Shown here piece after piece: positions 34,621-45,519 of a DNA stretch of 64,000 nt. The stretch is from assembly GCA_008828725.1 (NCBI GenBank), contig MEHQ01001158.1, positions 620,015 through 684,014 of the forward strand, in the 5' to 3' direction. The notes under the pieces were generated by a model. That model did not search any database and was not told where the DNA came from. It saw only the letters and a program-made list of their open reading frames with translations. The position numbers were made by a program, and so were the translations under genes. Numbering within the stretch: the first letter of the stretch is position 1; the number at the start of each line of letters is the position of its first letter. Origin of the DNA: Saccharina japonica (lineage: Eukaryota > Sar > Phaeophyceae > Laminariales > Laminariaceae).

Positions 34621-35513
34621 GCGTTACCTTAGCGCCGCGCCGGGAGCGAAGGAGGCAACCCCGGAACCGCCCCGCGTGTATGGTGGCCTTAAGGACCAGG
34701 ACCGCATCTTCACCAACCTCTACGGGGAGCAGGATTGGCGCGTGGGAGACGCGATGAAGCGTGGAGACTGGTGCGTGCGGCGGCTGTACGGCAGGGTAGG
34801 GTAGGGTAGGGTAGGGTAAGATAGGGTAGCGTAGGGTAGCGTAGGGTAGCGTAGGGTAGCGTAGGGTAGCGTAGGGTAGCGTAGGGTAGCGTAGGGTAGC
34901 GTAGGGTAGCGTAGGGTTGGGTAGGGTACGGTACGGTAGGCTGGGGTGGGGTGGGGTGGGTTGGGGAAGGGTAGGGTAGGGTAAGGGCAGGGTAGAGTAG
35001 AGTAGGGTAGGGTACCGCGTTTCCCGGGAGCAAGATTGGCGCGTGGGAGCAGCGATAGAGCGTGGGGACTGATGCGTGCTGCGGCTACCGGTGGCTGTAG
35101 GCTAGCGCTAACTCTAACCCCGACCGCCAGAAAAAAAATCTCTGAATATAGATGTGATGAGTCGTAAAAACAATACGTGTCATTATAGTGTGGACTATCA
35201 ACCATTTCATCGAAGCTGAAGCTGGGCCAAGCTGTAAGAACTACTGCCGCACCGGGGGCACTCACGGAACTCTCTATTTTTTCTCGGAAATTTCTGTGTG
35301 TTTTTGTTTGTTTCCCGCAGGCACCAGACGAAGGACATCATGTGGATGGGTCCCGACTGGATCGTGCAGGAGATGAAGGACTCCGGCCTAAGGGGTAGGG
35401 GCGGGGCCGGGTTCCCTTCGGGTTTGAAGTGGTCTTTCATGCCGAAGAACACCGATGGACGGCCGTCATTCCTCGTCGTCAACGCCGACGAGTCCGAGCC
35501 TGGGACGTGCAAG
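34621..35513 (+). CDS. NDUFV1: NDUFV1 5' exons, on the strand opposite to the rest of the gene
   Basis: Exon 34621-34770 encodes [20 protein letters not shown] and [10 protein letters not shown]; it ends in two bases of the W codon before a GTGCGT donor. Exon 35321-35513 completes W and encodes [33 protein letters not shown] and [22 protein letters not shown] and NADE(S/G)EPGTCK are the glycine-rich FMN/NADH-binding region of the 51-kDa subunit. The exon ends in phase 0 at AAG|GTAAGA, exactly where the - strand exon at 31851 (DREIMRKDP) must follow. The mitochondrial-targeting first exon is not found; the upstream part [19 protein letters not shown] is probably just after the presequence. Serine replaces the usual glycine in ADEGEPGT. 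Confidence 0.93.
34793..35020. repeat. (GGGTAGCGTA)n and related microsatellite
   Basis: GGGTA and GGGTAGCGTA units run through most of this NDUFV1 intron. They separate the real exon edge from its copy at 35024. Confidence 0.95.
35024..35090 (+). pseudogene. Duplicated 3' edge of NDUFV1 exon 34621-34770
   Basis: The last ~45 nt of the exon and the start of its intron are repeated (GATTGGCGCGTGGGAGCAGC, GCGTGGGGACTG). The donor GTGCGT has become ATGCGT, and one codon reads TAG, so it cannot serve as the exon. Confidence 0.85.
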
Positions 35514-35566
35514 GTAAGATTGGTTGATTGGTTGGTTTGTTGGTTGCCGGGGGGGGGGGGGGGGGG

Positions 35567-37656
35567 AGAGAAGAGCCTACTTTGCGACCCGGATCTGAGT
35601 TACGCCTAGGAAGGAGAGAGCAAAGAAAGCCGTAAGATAATAAATGGCAGGGGAATAAAATAAATATATAAAATAGTAGTGCATTCTGTACGCTGTAACG
35701 CTGTTACCGTACATTGTCCATTATCAGTTTGCTGTTTGTTGTATATATCGCGATTCACGGTCAGGTTAACCTGTCAATCAGCTCACGAGTGCATACCCGC
35801 CACCCGTCATTGATTGGGGGCCTTTGCCACGTCATCTGGTTTCATTTATATTAAAAAACCGTGTGGCATACTTCAGTCAGCAGCATGAGTACCAAGTAGG
35901 TTTTACCATTATATCTATATTCTCGTAAGTACCTCTGGTATTTTGTACCAGGTACTGATATCACGTTGTACCATATACCAGGTAATAATAGTGTATGACG
36001 ATGTACGTATAGTATATCGAGTATTAATATTAATAGTATTTTTCGAAGGTCGGAGCGAGGCGGAGCAATCTTGCCGCGATCGGTCTAGCAGATAAGAATC
36101 TGCCATCTACGTAGGGCTGCCAGTTTGCTGGGTTTGGCGATTACCAGGTAGTTATTAGTTGGGTGGCCAAGCAACGCAACCAACCGACTTTTTTTTTCAA
36201 GTCTTCAGTAATAACTATTTTAAATAGTAACTAATAAATAACAAAACTCGAGACACAAACGCGGCAGAGTATCAACACAAGCCGTAGAGCCCCGCAAAAC
36301 GCCGCCCGCGACTAACAACTACCACTCTGTCCGGAAATATAAGCACATTGTACACATTAATACTCAATAAAAAGGTGTTTATATTGCTGGACGGAGTGGT
36401 ATCTGCTTGTGATACATACCTAGCCACATAACAACTATATACGTAACTGAATTGTAATTCCTAGCCAACTATTAATATTAACAACAACTTATTTATAGTC
36501 GGCGTAGTCGACGACTTGCAGCCAGGCAACTCAAAGCTCTACTTGTCATTGATAAACCTAGTAATAGGACCCCAACACCTCACATGCAATGGATGGAATG
36601 GGGAAATGGCGGTTTCAGAATGCGCAGCAGAACCCGCACACCGCAGACGACTGGTGTCTGGTGTGGCCGCTATTGTATCTTGCTGACTGTTGACCCGTTC
36701 ACGACTACTGTTGCACTCCGGTTTTTGTTTTTGGGGACGTATTCCTTGGAATTAGAGTCGGACATATACTACATATAATACGTTTCGGTTCAGTCACTGC
36801 AGTACTATTAAATAAAAAGAGTAATATGTTAATACTCGTATATATAGTTGATATATAATATTACTGGTATACCAGGTATAGTGTATAGTAGTCCCACCCC
36901 CAAGTCCGGATTTGTATCTTGAATGGTGAAGCCGCACCCCACCTCCGCTGTTGGGTCTTGCCAGGCGTGTATCGAATATATGTCGGCTGACTGCTATGGG
37001 CTACACGACCCTCCTTTTTTCGTAGGGTCATAGCCCATGGGCTGGCTGTCTAGGCTGGCTGTCTCAGCTTGACCCGTCAATGTTTGACCCGTCAAGACCT
37101 AGTTTGACGTAATATGCTAGTTTAAGTGTGGGGAGTGTAATTTCTTGACGGCTGTCCCTTAAAAGAGTGACGTCAACGGACGCTTTTGGCGCATGTATGT
37201 AGTATGTATACCAAAGATGTCATTAACAAGAGCCTTGCCAAGCAAGGCAAAACGGCCGCTGGCAAGGGTGTATGATAGGGCCGAGTCTTCCACACTAAAA
37301 CCTAGTAGTTTTGTGTCAATCTAGGCATGTACAAGGCAAAAAAGTTGCTGTCTGTCAAGGAGTGAAAGTTGCTGCCTCCCGACATCTTTGGTATATACAC
37401 CATACCACGTGTACTGCACTACCGTATGTAGTCGCAACCCCAAAAATCCTGATTATATTTGGATGTTGGCGGGTGGGATCTTGGAGACAAGGACGACGGA
37501 AACCAAGCCGCTGCCAGGCCAAGCTGCTATATACTGTGTAGGACGCCTGTTAACTGTTAACCCTCTTGGCAGTCCAGAGGGGAAAGGAAAACTGGCGATG
37601 AAAACTGACGATTACCGTTAACCCTTTTAGAACTGCAGTCCCGTTTTGGGGACAAA
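35567..37656 (+). repeat. Left arm of 4.2-kb palindrome
   Basis: It pairs with 37676-39765: paired coordinates sum to 75332 at both the outer and inner ends, so there is no net indel over 2090 bp. I see three mismatches (35917 A/T, 37192 C/A, 37461 G/T). The arm starts after an 18-G run (35549-35566). It contains a family C element (36320-36401), a family D-like element (about 36690-36785) and repeat A (36891-37656). Confidence 0.95.
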
Positions 37657-37715
37657 TTACTTAGAATTAGAGTGGTTTGTCCCCAAAACGGGACTGCAGT
37701 TCTAAAAGGGTTAAC
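37617..37715. mobile_element. Hairpin element, family D, at the palindrome centre
   Basis: Its 40-bp perfect stem forms the innermost part of the two palindrome arms, with a 19-nt loop at 37657-37675. The loop is the reverse complement of the loop at 33345-33363. Confidence 0.92.
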
Positions 37716-39765
37716 GGTAATCGTCAGTTTTCATCGCCAGTTTTCCTTTCCCCTCTGGACTGCCAAGAGGGTTAACAGTTAACAGGCGTCCTACACAGTA
37801 TATAGCAGCTTGGCCTGGCAGCGGCTTGGTTTCCGTCGTCCTTGTCTCCAAGATCCCACCCGCCAACATCAAAATATAATCAGGATTTTTGGGGTTGCGA
37901 CTACATACGGTAGTGCAGTACACGTGGTATGGTGTATATACCAAAGATGTCGGGAGGCAGCAACTTTCACTCCTTGACAGACAGCAACTTTTTTGCCTTG
38001 TACATGCCTAGATTGACACAAAACTACTAGGTTTTAGTGTGGAAGACTCGGCCCTATCATACACCCTTGCCAGCGGCCGTTTTGCCTTGCTTGGCAAGGC
38101 TCTTGTTAATGACATCTTTGGTATACATACTACATACATTCGCCAAAAGCGTCCGTTGACGTCACTCTTTTAAGGGACAGCCGTCAAGAAATTACACTCC
38201 CCACACTTAAACTAGCATATTACGTCAAACTAGGTCTTGACGGGTCAAACATTGACGGGTCAAGCTGAGACAGCCAGCCTAGACAGCCAGCCCATGGGCT
38301 ATGACCCTACGAAAAAAGGAGGGTCGTGTAGCCCATAGCAGTCAGCCGACATATATTCGATACACGCCTGGCAAGACCCAACAGCGGAGGTGGGGTGCGG
38401 CTTCACCATTCAAGATACAAATCCGGACTTGGGGGTGGGACTACTATACACTATACCTGGTATACCAGTAATATTATATATCAACTATATATACGAGTAT
38501 TAACATATTACTCTTTTTATTTAATAGTACTGCAGTGACTGAACCGAAACGTATTATATGTAGTATATGTCCGACTCTAATTCCAAGGAATACGTCCCCA
38601 AAAACAAAAACCGGAGTGCAACAGTAGTCGTGAACGGGTCAACAGTCAGCAAGATACAATAGCGGCCACACCAGACACCAGTCGTCTGCGGTGTGCGGGT
38701 TCTGCTGCGCATTCTGAAACCGCCATTTCCCCATTCCATCCATTGCATGTGAGGTGTTGGGGTCCTATTACTAGGTTTATCAATGACAAGTAGAGCTTTG
38801 AGTTGCCTGGCTGCAAGTCGTCGACTACGCCGACTATAAATAAGTTGTTGTTAATATTAATAGTTGGCTAGGAATTACAATTCAGTTACGTATATAGTTG
38901 TTATGTGGCTAGGTATGTATCACAAGCAGATACCACTCCGTCCAGCAATATAAACACCTTTTTATTGAGTATTAATGTGTACAATGTGCTTATATTTCCG
39001 GACAGAGTGGTAGTTGTTAGTCGCGGGCGGCGTTTTGCGGGGCTCTACGGCTTGTGTTGATACTCTGCCGCGTTTGTGTCTCGAGTTTTGTTATTTATTA
39101 GTTACTATTTAAAATAGTTATTACTGAAGACTTGAAAAAAAAAGTCGGTTGGTTGCGTTGCTTGGCCACCCAACTAATAACTACCTGGTAATCGCCAAAC
39201 CCAGCAAACTGGCAGCCCTACGTAGATGGCAGATTCTTATCTGCTAGACCGATCGCGGCAAGATTGCTCCGCCTCGCTCCGACCTTCGAAAAATACTATT
39301 AATATTAATACTCGATATACTATACGTACATCGTCATACACTATTATTACCTGGTATATGGTACAACGTGATATCAGTACCTGGTACAAAATACCAGAGG
39401 TACTTACGAGAATAAAGATATAATGGTAAAACCTACTTGGTACTCATGCTGCTGACTGAAGTATGCCACACGGTTTTTTAATATAAATGAAACCAGATGA
39501 CGTGGCAAAGGCCCCCAATCAATGACGGGTGGCGGGTATGCACTCGTGAGCTGATTGACAGGTTAACCTGACCGTGAATCGCGATATATACAACAAACAG
39601 CAAACTGATAATGGACAATGTACGGTAACAGCGTTACAGCGTACAGAATGCACTACTATTTTATATATTTATTTTATTCCCCTGCCATTTATTATCTTAC
39701 GGCTTTCTTTGCTCTCTCCTTCCTAGGCGTAACTCAGATCCGGGTCGCAAAGTAGGCTCTTCTCT
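37676..39765 (-). repeat. Right arm of 4.2-kb palindrome
   Basis: Reverse complement of 35567-37656, closed by a C-run (39766-39778) mirroring the G-run. Only beyond it does new sequence start (ACTAAGGTTCGTGCC). That new sequence with the arm end resembles 60890-61025 (AACTCAGATCCGG, TAGGCTCTTCTC, TTTGTATCGCGAG, TTCTTCCCTCGTCGACTC), so the arm edge lies inside an older dispersed repeat. Confidence 0.95.
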
Positions 39766-41035
39766 CCCCCCCCCCCCCACTAAGGTTCGTGCCTTGCAGT
39801 TGTATCGCGAGGAGACTTGGGCCCTTTCTTCCCTCGTCGACTCGTACCGGTAACTGCTGATGTTCATATAACATCAGATCATGCATATTCATATTGTATC
39901 TTTACTATCAAAAATACTACCAGGTACGTGGTACTGCGTACTCTGGCCGAAAATATAACCACCATTTTTTATTCGCATCAGAGTGCAAACGGGCGGTAAA
40001 TTTCCGACCAGCGTGGTTCCAGGGAGGTACGTATAGGAATCAAGCCAGTAAGTTGAGCTCGAACGCCTATTACCGATACAAATAGTGCCAGTACATCATT
40101 AACAAATACCAATACGTGGCATATCCCTATATCAGGTACCAGGTATATGCTTTTGTCTGACCTACGAAATACCTCCGCAAGGCCGGAAAAACTAAACACT
40201 CGTTCGTACCCCGTACGCACATACGTAGGGCTGAGCACTGGCAGCCTCAATCAGCAGATACTAGACTGACTGCGCCAGTGGTCAGCATCAGTATACTGGC
40301 GTGCATCAGTATACTGGCCTGCATCAGAGGCGGCTGAGTGAAGACAGGAACGCCAAGCGTTTTAACTAAATTGCGCATCACAATCGGGGTTCAATACTCG
40401 ATCAATACCAGGTACTGTACTAGCCTGGACTGGTTGCGGGCATCGCCGCATATAAGAGCGGAGAAAAGCTACTCGCAACAAGAAAAGACAGCAGTGTTAA
40501 TAGAGTCCCTCTACAGACACTAGTGCCGGTTGCCCGCTATAGTGCCTGTGGAATCTCTTGGGACATATGGGATTCACCCGTGTGGTAGTGTGCGGAGTAG
40601 TGCCGGTTGACCCTAGAGTGCCGGTATTGTTGGCTGGCGCATTTACCGGCACTACTGTCTGTACCATGTGTGACGATGGTAAGACGGTCTTACTTTTTTT
40701 GTGCTTGCTTTCCCTCATCTCTCTTACCGGCACTCATTTTTTCATTCATGTTTTTCTGCCACAAAAACATGGCGTTTTTCTTGGACGTACGTATCACACC
40801 CGATGCATGAACTATAAAATAAACTACTGGCAGCATATACTGGCAGGCTCGATCACGTAACCTACTGGCAGTGTATACTGTGCCAGTGCGCATCTCCGAA
40901 AAATCGCTACTGATTCATACCTGAAAACAGAGCGTACGAGTGTACCACCAGCTGGTATCGTTTCATGGATACTGCCGTCGTATAGACGCGGAAAGACAAC
41001 AACAGTACGAGTAGTCGCCACTTCGGGAATGTTGC

Positions 41036-41300
41036 ACACCTTGCACAGACCATCGAATACAGATCATATAGATAACCCAATTGACGACCTAGATTTTTCA
41101 AGGCAGGTCTATTCCCGGTATTGTATGATCTAGCTCATGTAGTCGGGGGGGGGACCCGAATATTCTGCATGATCTGGCACATATTTCCTGGGTTGGACCT
41201 GTACTGTGTAGATCCTGCACAGCCTTTCACAACGGCAGGTGATGAACTACATGATCTAGATGATCTGTAGATAGATAGATCATGATCTGTCTGAGGTATG
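41036..41300 (-). repeat. Dispersed 'CAGATCATA' repeat, reversed copy
   Basis: TGTATGATCTAGCTCATGTA, TTTCCTGGGTTGGACCTGTA and GATGATCTGTAGATAGATAG are the family blocks in reverse. It is about 265 bp. Confidence 0.7.
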
Positions 41301-41505
41301 GAATGTTCGGTAAGCTTGAGAAGTGGAAGTGGAACACGGAGGAATCGCATGGAATCGCAATTTTTGTTAGCCAGGCGATTGCTTTATTCGTGGCTGGCTT
41401 TCCCCCCCAACCTACGTATCATACAGCGGTCAGAATAGTACGTAGTAACAAATCTGCTGCATTTGATGCCTATTACACCCCTTAGCCCTGTTAGAGGCCC
41501 CGGAA

Positions 41506-41585
41506 TACCACTCTGTCCAGAAATAAAATCACCATTTAATATAATTTTAATATGTAAAATGTGCTTGTATTTCGGGACAGAGTAT
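41506..41585. mobile_element. Short inverted-repeat element, family C
   Basis: ATACCACTCTGTCCAGAAAT opposes TTGTATTTCGGGACAGAGTA, with TTTAATATAATTTTAATATG between. Confidence 0.75.
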
Positions 41586-42529
41586 TAAAATATTAATAAA
41601 ACAACCATAACTTTGGCGTTATCGAAATCAACCGTTTTCGAGTAGCGTGAGGGCCCAGCAGCCATTATGGGCTACGTATGACCCCTTTTGGGAGGGTCAT
41701 AGCTCATAATAGCCCAGCAGGACACGGGTATATAGGATCATCTTTAGATGTTGCGCCTGTGCCGTACGACTCCTTGCATGGCATCAACCATCGCACCAAC
41801 CATTGCACCAACCACTGCATCAACCATTGTATCATAACCCCCCGATCACATCGTGGCCGCTACTCCTACTGCTGCTGATGTAACCGTCACTTTCAATCGT
41901 CATTTTTTTTTTTTTTTTTTTTAAGATCCTTTTGGAGATCTGGGTAAAAAAGCTTTCGCTCAATACACTTTCTTATTTGTGTACCAATTCGGTCCATCTG
42001 CAGAACGCAGATTCTTCATTCAATCGTCAATGTTTTCCCTCTGAAGCCTCGAGAGGGCTAATATTAATATAAATAGATACACGAGGGACTTTTCTTCTCG
42101 TGCAAATCGATGACGCAGAAGACGCCTGACGTGTACGCACGCACAATTCAACACGGGGGAAGAAAGCGCTCCACTCTTCTGGCCATAACAAAATGATGGC
42201 GTGCACGGTAGCGGGGAGGGGGGAGGAGCGCCTGTTACCTGACCCTACTAATAGCTAGTAATATATCTGAGTCACGAAAAAGGGAGGGAGTCGGAGAAAT
42301 AAGCTAATATGTAATAGACGGGGACGTGAACAAAAAGAGAAAAACACCCCCTACGAGCATCTATACGACCGTGGGTACAGGTCGTTGCCGAGTCGTAACA
42401 GGTTTTGGAGGCTCTCCTTTTCAATCTCACAAGAGACCCCCCGCCCCAAATCTATCCACACAGGCGGCACACAGGTCCTTTTCGACACCTGCGCATCGCG
42501 ATTTCTCTTACATGACGAAGCCTGCCATT

Positions 42530-42613
42530 TACCACTATTGTCCCAAAATATAAGCACGGTTTGTATTAAACATCAATGGGAAAACGCTCCTGATATTTCG
42601 GGACAGGGTGGTA
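42530..42613. mobile_element. Short inverted-repeat element, family C
   Basis: TACCACTATTGTCCCAAAAT opposes GATATTTCGGGACAGGGTGG. TATAAGCACGGTTTGT lies inside the left end. Confidence 0.75.
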
Positions 42614-42717
42614 CTTAATACCTCTGGTATCGACCCGTGCTACGATAGAGGTACTGTACCTTTTTGGGGGCCGAACCATTTCTGACCCACGGGGTTTCTA
42701 AACCGAGGAACTGACCA

Positions 42718-42990
42718 ATAAGGCATATGCCTTAAAATGCATGCCATATCACTCAATAAGGCATGTCTTATCACCCAATAGGGCATGCTTTATCACCCAG
42801 TAGGGTATGTTTTATCACCCAATAAGGCATGTTTTATCACCTAATAAGGCATGTCTTATCACCTAATAAGGCATGTCGTATCACCCAATAAGGCATGTCT
42901 TATCACCCAATAAGGCATGCCATATCACCCAATAAAGCATGCCTTATCACTCAATAAGGCATGCGCCTTATATAAGGCATGTCTTATCGT
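42718..42990. repeat. Minisatellite of dyad-symmetric 23-24 bp units
   Basis: About eleven units of AATAAGGCATGTCTTATCAC plus CC. The part ATAAGGCATG(T/C)CTTAT is nearly palindromic, so each unit could form a small hairpin. Confidence 0.9.
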
Positions 42991-43173
42991 TGGAAGGTCC
43001 TAAATGTTTTACAACCGTATTCGTTGTTTATTCATACCTACATCAGCAGGCCATCATAGCATTGCCCACCTTTATTTACGTTTATGTGACAGGTTTTGGG
43101 TGAGATAGATAAGAGAGAGCTCCTACACTAAAAGCAAGTGAGGAGCCTCCGAAAAAAATCGGTGCACCCTTAC

Positions 43174-43263
43174 CTTAACCCATTCAGGGCTGAAAAAAAA
43201 TCCCACACAAACTCCAAGTAGTTTGTCCCCAAAATACGTGGGACCATTTCTTAAGGGGGTTAA
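43174..43263. mobile_element. Diverged hairpin element, family D
   Basis: CTTAACCCATTCAGGGCTGA opposes CCATTTCTTAAGGGGGTTAAG around CTCCAAGTAGTTTGTCCCC. Confidence 0.7.
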
Positions 43264-43310
43264 GTAGCATGTGTCTAATATCGTACAAAATAAAAACCAC
43301 TTCACACTTT

Positions 43311-43384
43311 CACGTTCCAGGCCATGTCGCAGGAGGTCTTTGTTATCCTCAGCGACCTTCTGGACAAGCCGCGGTCACAGGTAC
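43311..43384 (+). repeat. Exon-like dispersed repeat, copy 2 (best preserved)
   Basis: Between CACGTTCCAG and CAG|GTACCG lies an open block reading AMSQEVFVILSDLLDKPRSQ. It looks like a short exon with both splice sites, but no neighbouring exon is recognisable. It shares TTCTGGACAAGCCG(C/T)G.TCACAG|GT with 22605 and 56128. It may be a real exon of an unknown gene or part of a transposable element. Confidence 0.45.
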
Positions 43385-43636
43385 CGCCCCCCCTCCCCCC
43401 CCCCGCAGTAATTGACAGCAGTAGTTTCCTCTACTATATACTCGTACATCGGTACATCGCGCAAGTTTAATAAGCGGACCATTCAGCAAGACTCCTACTC
43501 GCAGCTACGTACCAGGGTACGCCATTACGATTTTTCGGGCATACGTGTCACAACGAACCCTTTTCTTTGTCGCACGTAACACGTGATACGCGTCTCTTTT
43601 TTTATGTTTGCACAGTATAATAGGGTAAATAAGGGT

Positions 43637-43758
43637 TATTACGGGGGACCATAGTAAATACTAGTAAATAGGACCTACGGTACGGACAAAAACCAGTATA
43701 TTTCCCTATCTTTTACTGACAATATTTGTTTTTTTTTACTATGGTCCTCCGTAATAGT
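43637..43758 (+). mobile_element. MITE-like element, family A
   Basis: TATTACGGGGGACCATAGTA at the left and TTTACTATGGTCCTCCGTAA at the right give the clearest inverted ends of this family, about 24 bp. Confidence 0.85.
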
Positions 43759-44097
43759 TGTATTTTTTTTGTGGGATCCCGTCGGAGCTCCCAAGGGAGC
43801 CGGCGGGCTCCCTCCCGTGGGTGAAAAACGGGATGCCACAGGTCCCGCCGGACTTCCCATGGGACTCCGTGGGATATCGCCGGATACCGCGGCGTGCCAC
43901 GTAAGATCCCGCGCGTTCCCGCGGAATCCCACGAGTTCATTCGTTCAGCATTCCCACGGCTTGTCCATCTAATCACCGATTTTTTCAAACTCGCGCTCTC
44001 GTTTTTTCAGCTACGTAGGCAAGCAGGCTCGGGGTATGTACATACCTTGTTGTGTAATGAACGTATTTTTCATACGTAGCCGAGCTTCGAAACCCAG

Positions 44098-44450
44098 CAC
44101 ACCTCGGACAGATCAGATAGATGATATAGATCATCCCCACTTGATGATCTAGATCTTTCAGGGCTGATAGACTCCTGATCTGTATGATCTGTATGATCTG
44201 TATGTTCTACTGTAAGCTCAGCTCATGGTGTTTTAGGGTGGGAACCGTCTATAACCTGCGTGATCTATGGGGCATGTTTCCTCGGTTAGATCTGTGCTAT
44301 ACAGATCCTGCACAGCGTATCATAACGGCAGGATAGGATCTGGAGGATCTAGCCTACACAACATATCCTTAACGGCAGGTTAGGATCTATATGATCTATC
44401 TGTAGATGATCTACCTGTATATAGATGATCTATCTGTCCGACGTGTGAAA
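44098..44450 (-). repeat. Dispersed 'CAGATCATA' repeat, reversed copy
   Basis: Contains a CTGATCTGTATGATCTGTAT tandem, a CCTCGGTTAGATCTGTGCTA block and two AACGGCAGG.TAGGATCT units. The internal duplication parallels that in the 13138 copy. Confidence 0.7.
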
Positions 44451-45105
44451 TCCAGCGCATCCGTCAGCAGGGTGACAGTGTAACCGTTAGACTGCAGACA
44501 ACCATTGTTTCGAGCGAAGCGAGTTGCTACGTAGTTTACAACACCGCCAAGATGATAAGGGATGCCTTATTTTATAGCGAGGTGAAGCCGGAAATCCTAC
44601 GTATATAAAATGTGAAGACGGGAGATCCGCTCCGTCCAACCGAAAATCTCCGGAAAAAAAACGTTCATTTCCAAAAACTCTATTTTTGTTTTCTAACTGG
44701 CTTCCACCAGTCGCACACAACTTGACGACAGTTACAAAATATATACCCGCGCAAGTTCCTGGCGAGAGCTATCAGTACCCCGTATTATTGTACACCCAGG
44801 TATAACTTTCATCGATTTCGTGTGAGTTGGCAAATCAACCAAAATGGACGAGCAGTGGTTCCGAACTGCTGAACACCTTGCGCCATGAAAATGACGGCGT
44901 GTTCAAAAGAGGGGGCTGCGGGGCAAGGGGATGATGATGCCAGTGTCACGCCACCTCAACGTCAGGGCCAGGGCTACACAGCAAGAGGATGTCTCACACG
45001 ACACGCGCGCAGCATGATGGTGCTACTCGCATACCGGTATACTGCTCTGCGCTGAAACTCTCAACAGACCGCTGATAAAACCAAACTATAAATAGCACAT
45101 TTCGT

Positions 45106-45365
45106 ACAGATCATGACATATCCCCATTTAATGATTTAGGCTTTAATATGTACATTTAAGTTGCCATATGATCTGCACGATCTAGCTCATGTTTTCCAGG
45201 AGGGATCTGTACGACACAGCTCTCTTGCCTCTTGCGCGCATGTTTGCCGGGTGGGATCTGTATGATCTGTTGCAAGACATGGCATCTCATGACGGCAAAG
45301 ATAAGATCTAGATGATCTAGATGATCGATCTGTAGATCGTGTTCTGCCCGACGTGTGCACAGGTC
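45106..45365 (-). repeat. Dispersed 'CAGATCATA' repeat, reversed copy
   Basis: CATGACATATCCCCATTTAA, GATCTAGCTCATGTTTTCCA and GATCGATCTGTAGATCGTGT keep the reversed order, ending CCCGACGTGTGC. Confidence 0.65.
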
Positions 45366-45519
45366 AGTTCTCATTGTGTTTACGCTTTACCTGGGTCCCA
45401 AAAACTTCAATAGTGGAGCCTATGCGACCGCATTGAAACAAGGTTCAGACGTGTACGGGCGGTGTTACACTTGAGTTCGAGTACATTATTGCACCTGGTA
45501 AATATGTAGCTTATAAAAC

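Noticed and set aside
35915..36106. 63-65 codon frame present in both palindrome arms
   Set aside because: The two copies differ at their stop because of one substitution, and the sequence is repeat-like.
42718..42990. CRISPR-like array
   Set aside because: The repeats are contiguous without unique spacers and the context is eukaryotic; it is a minisatellite.
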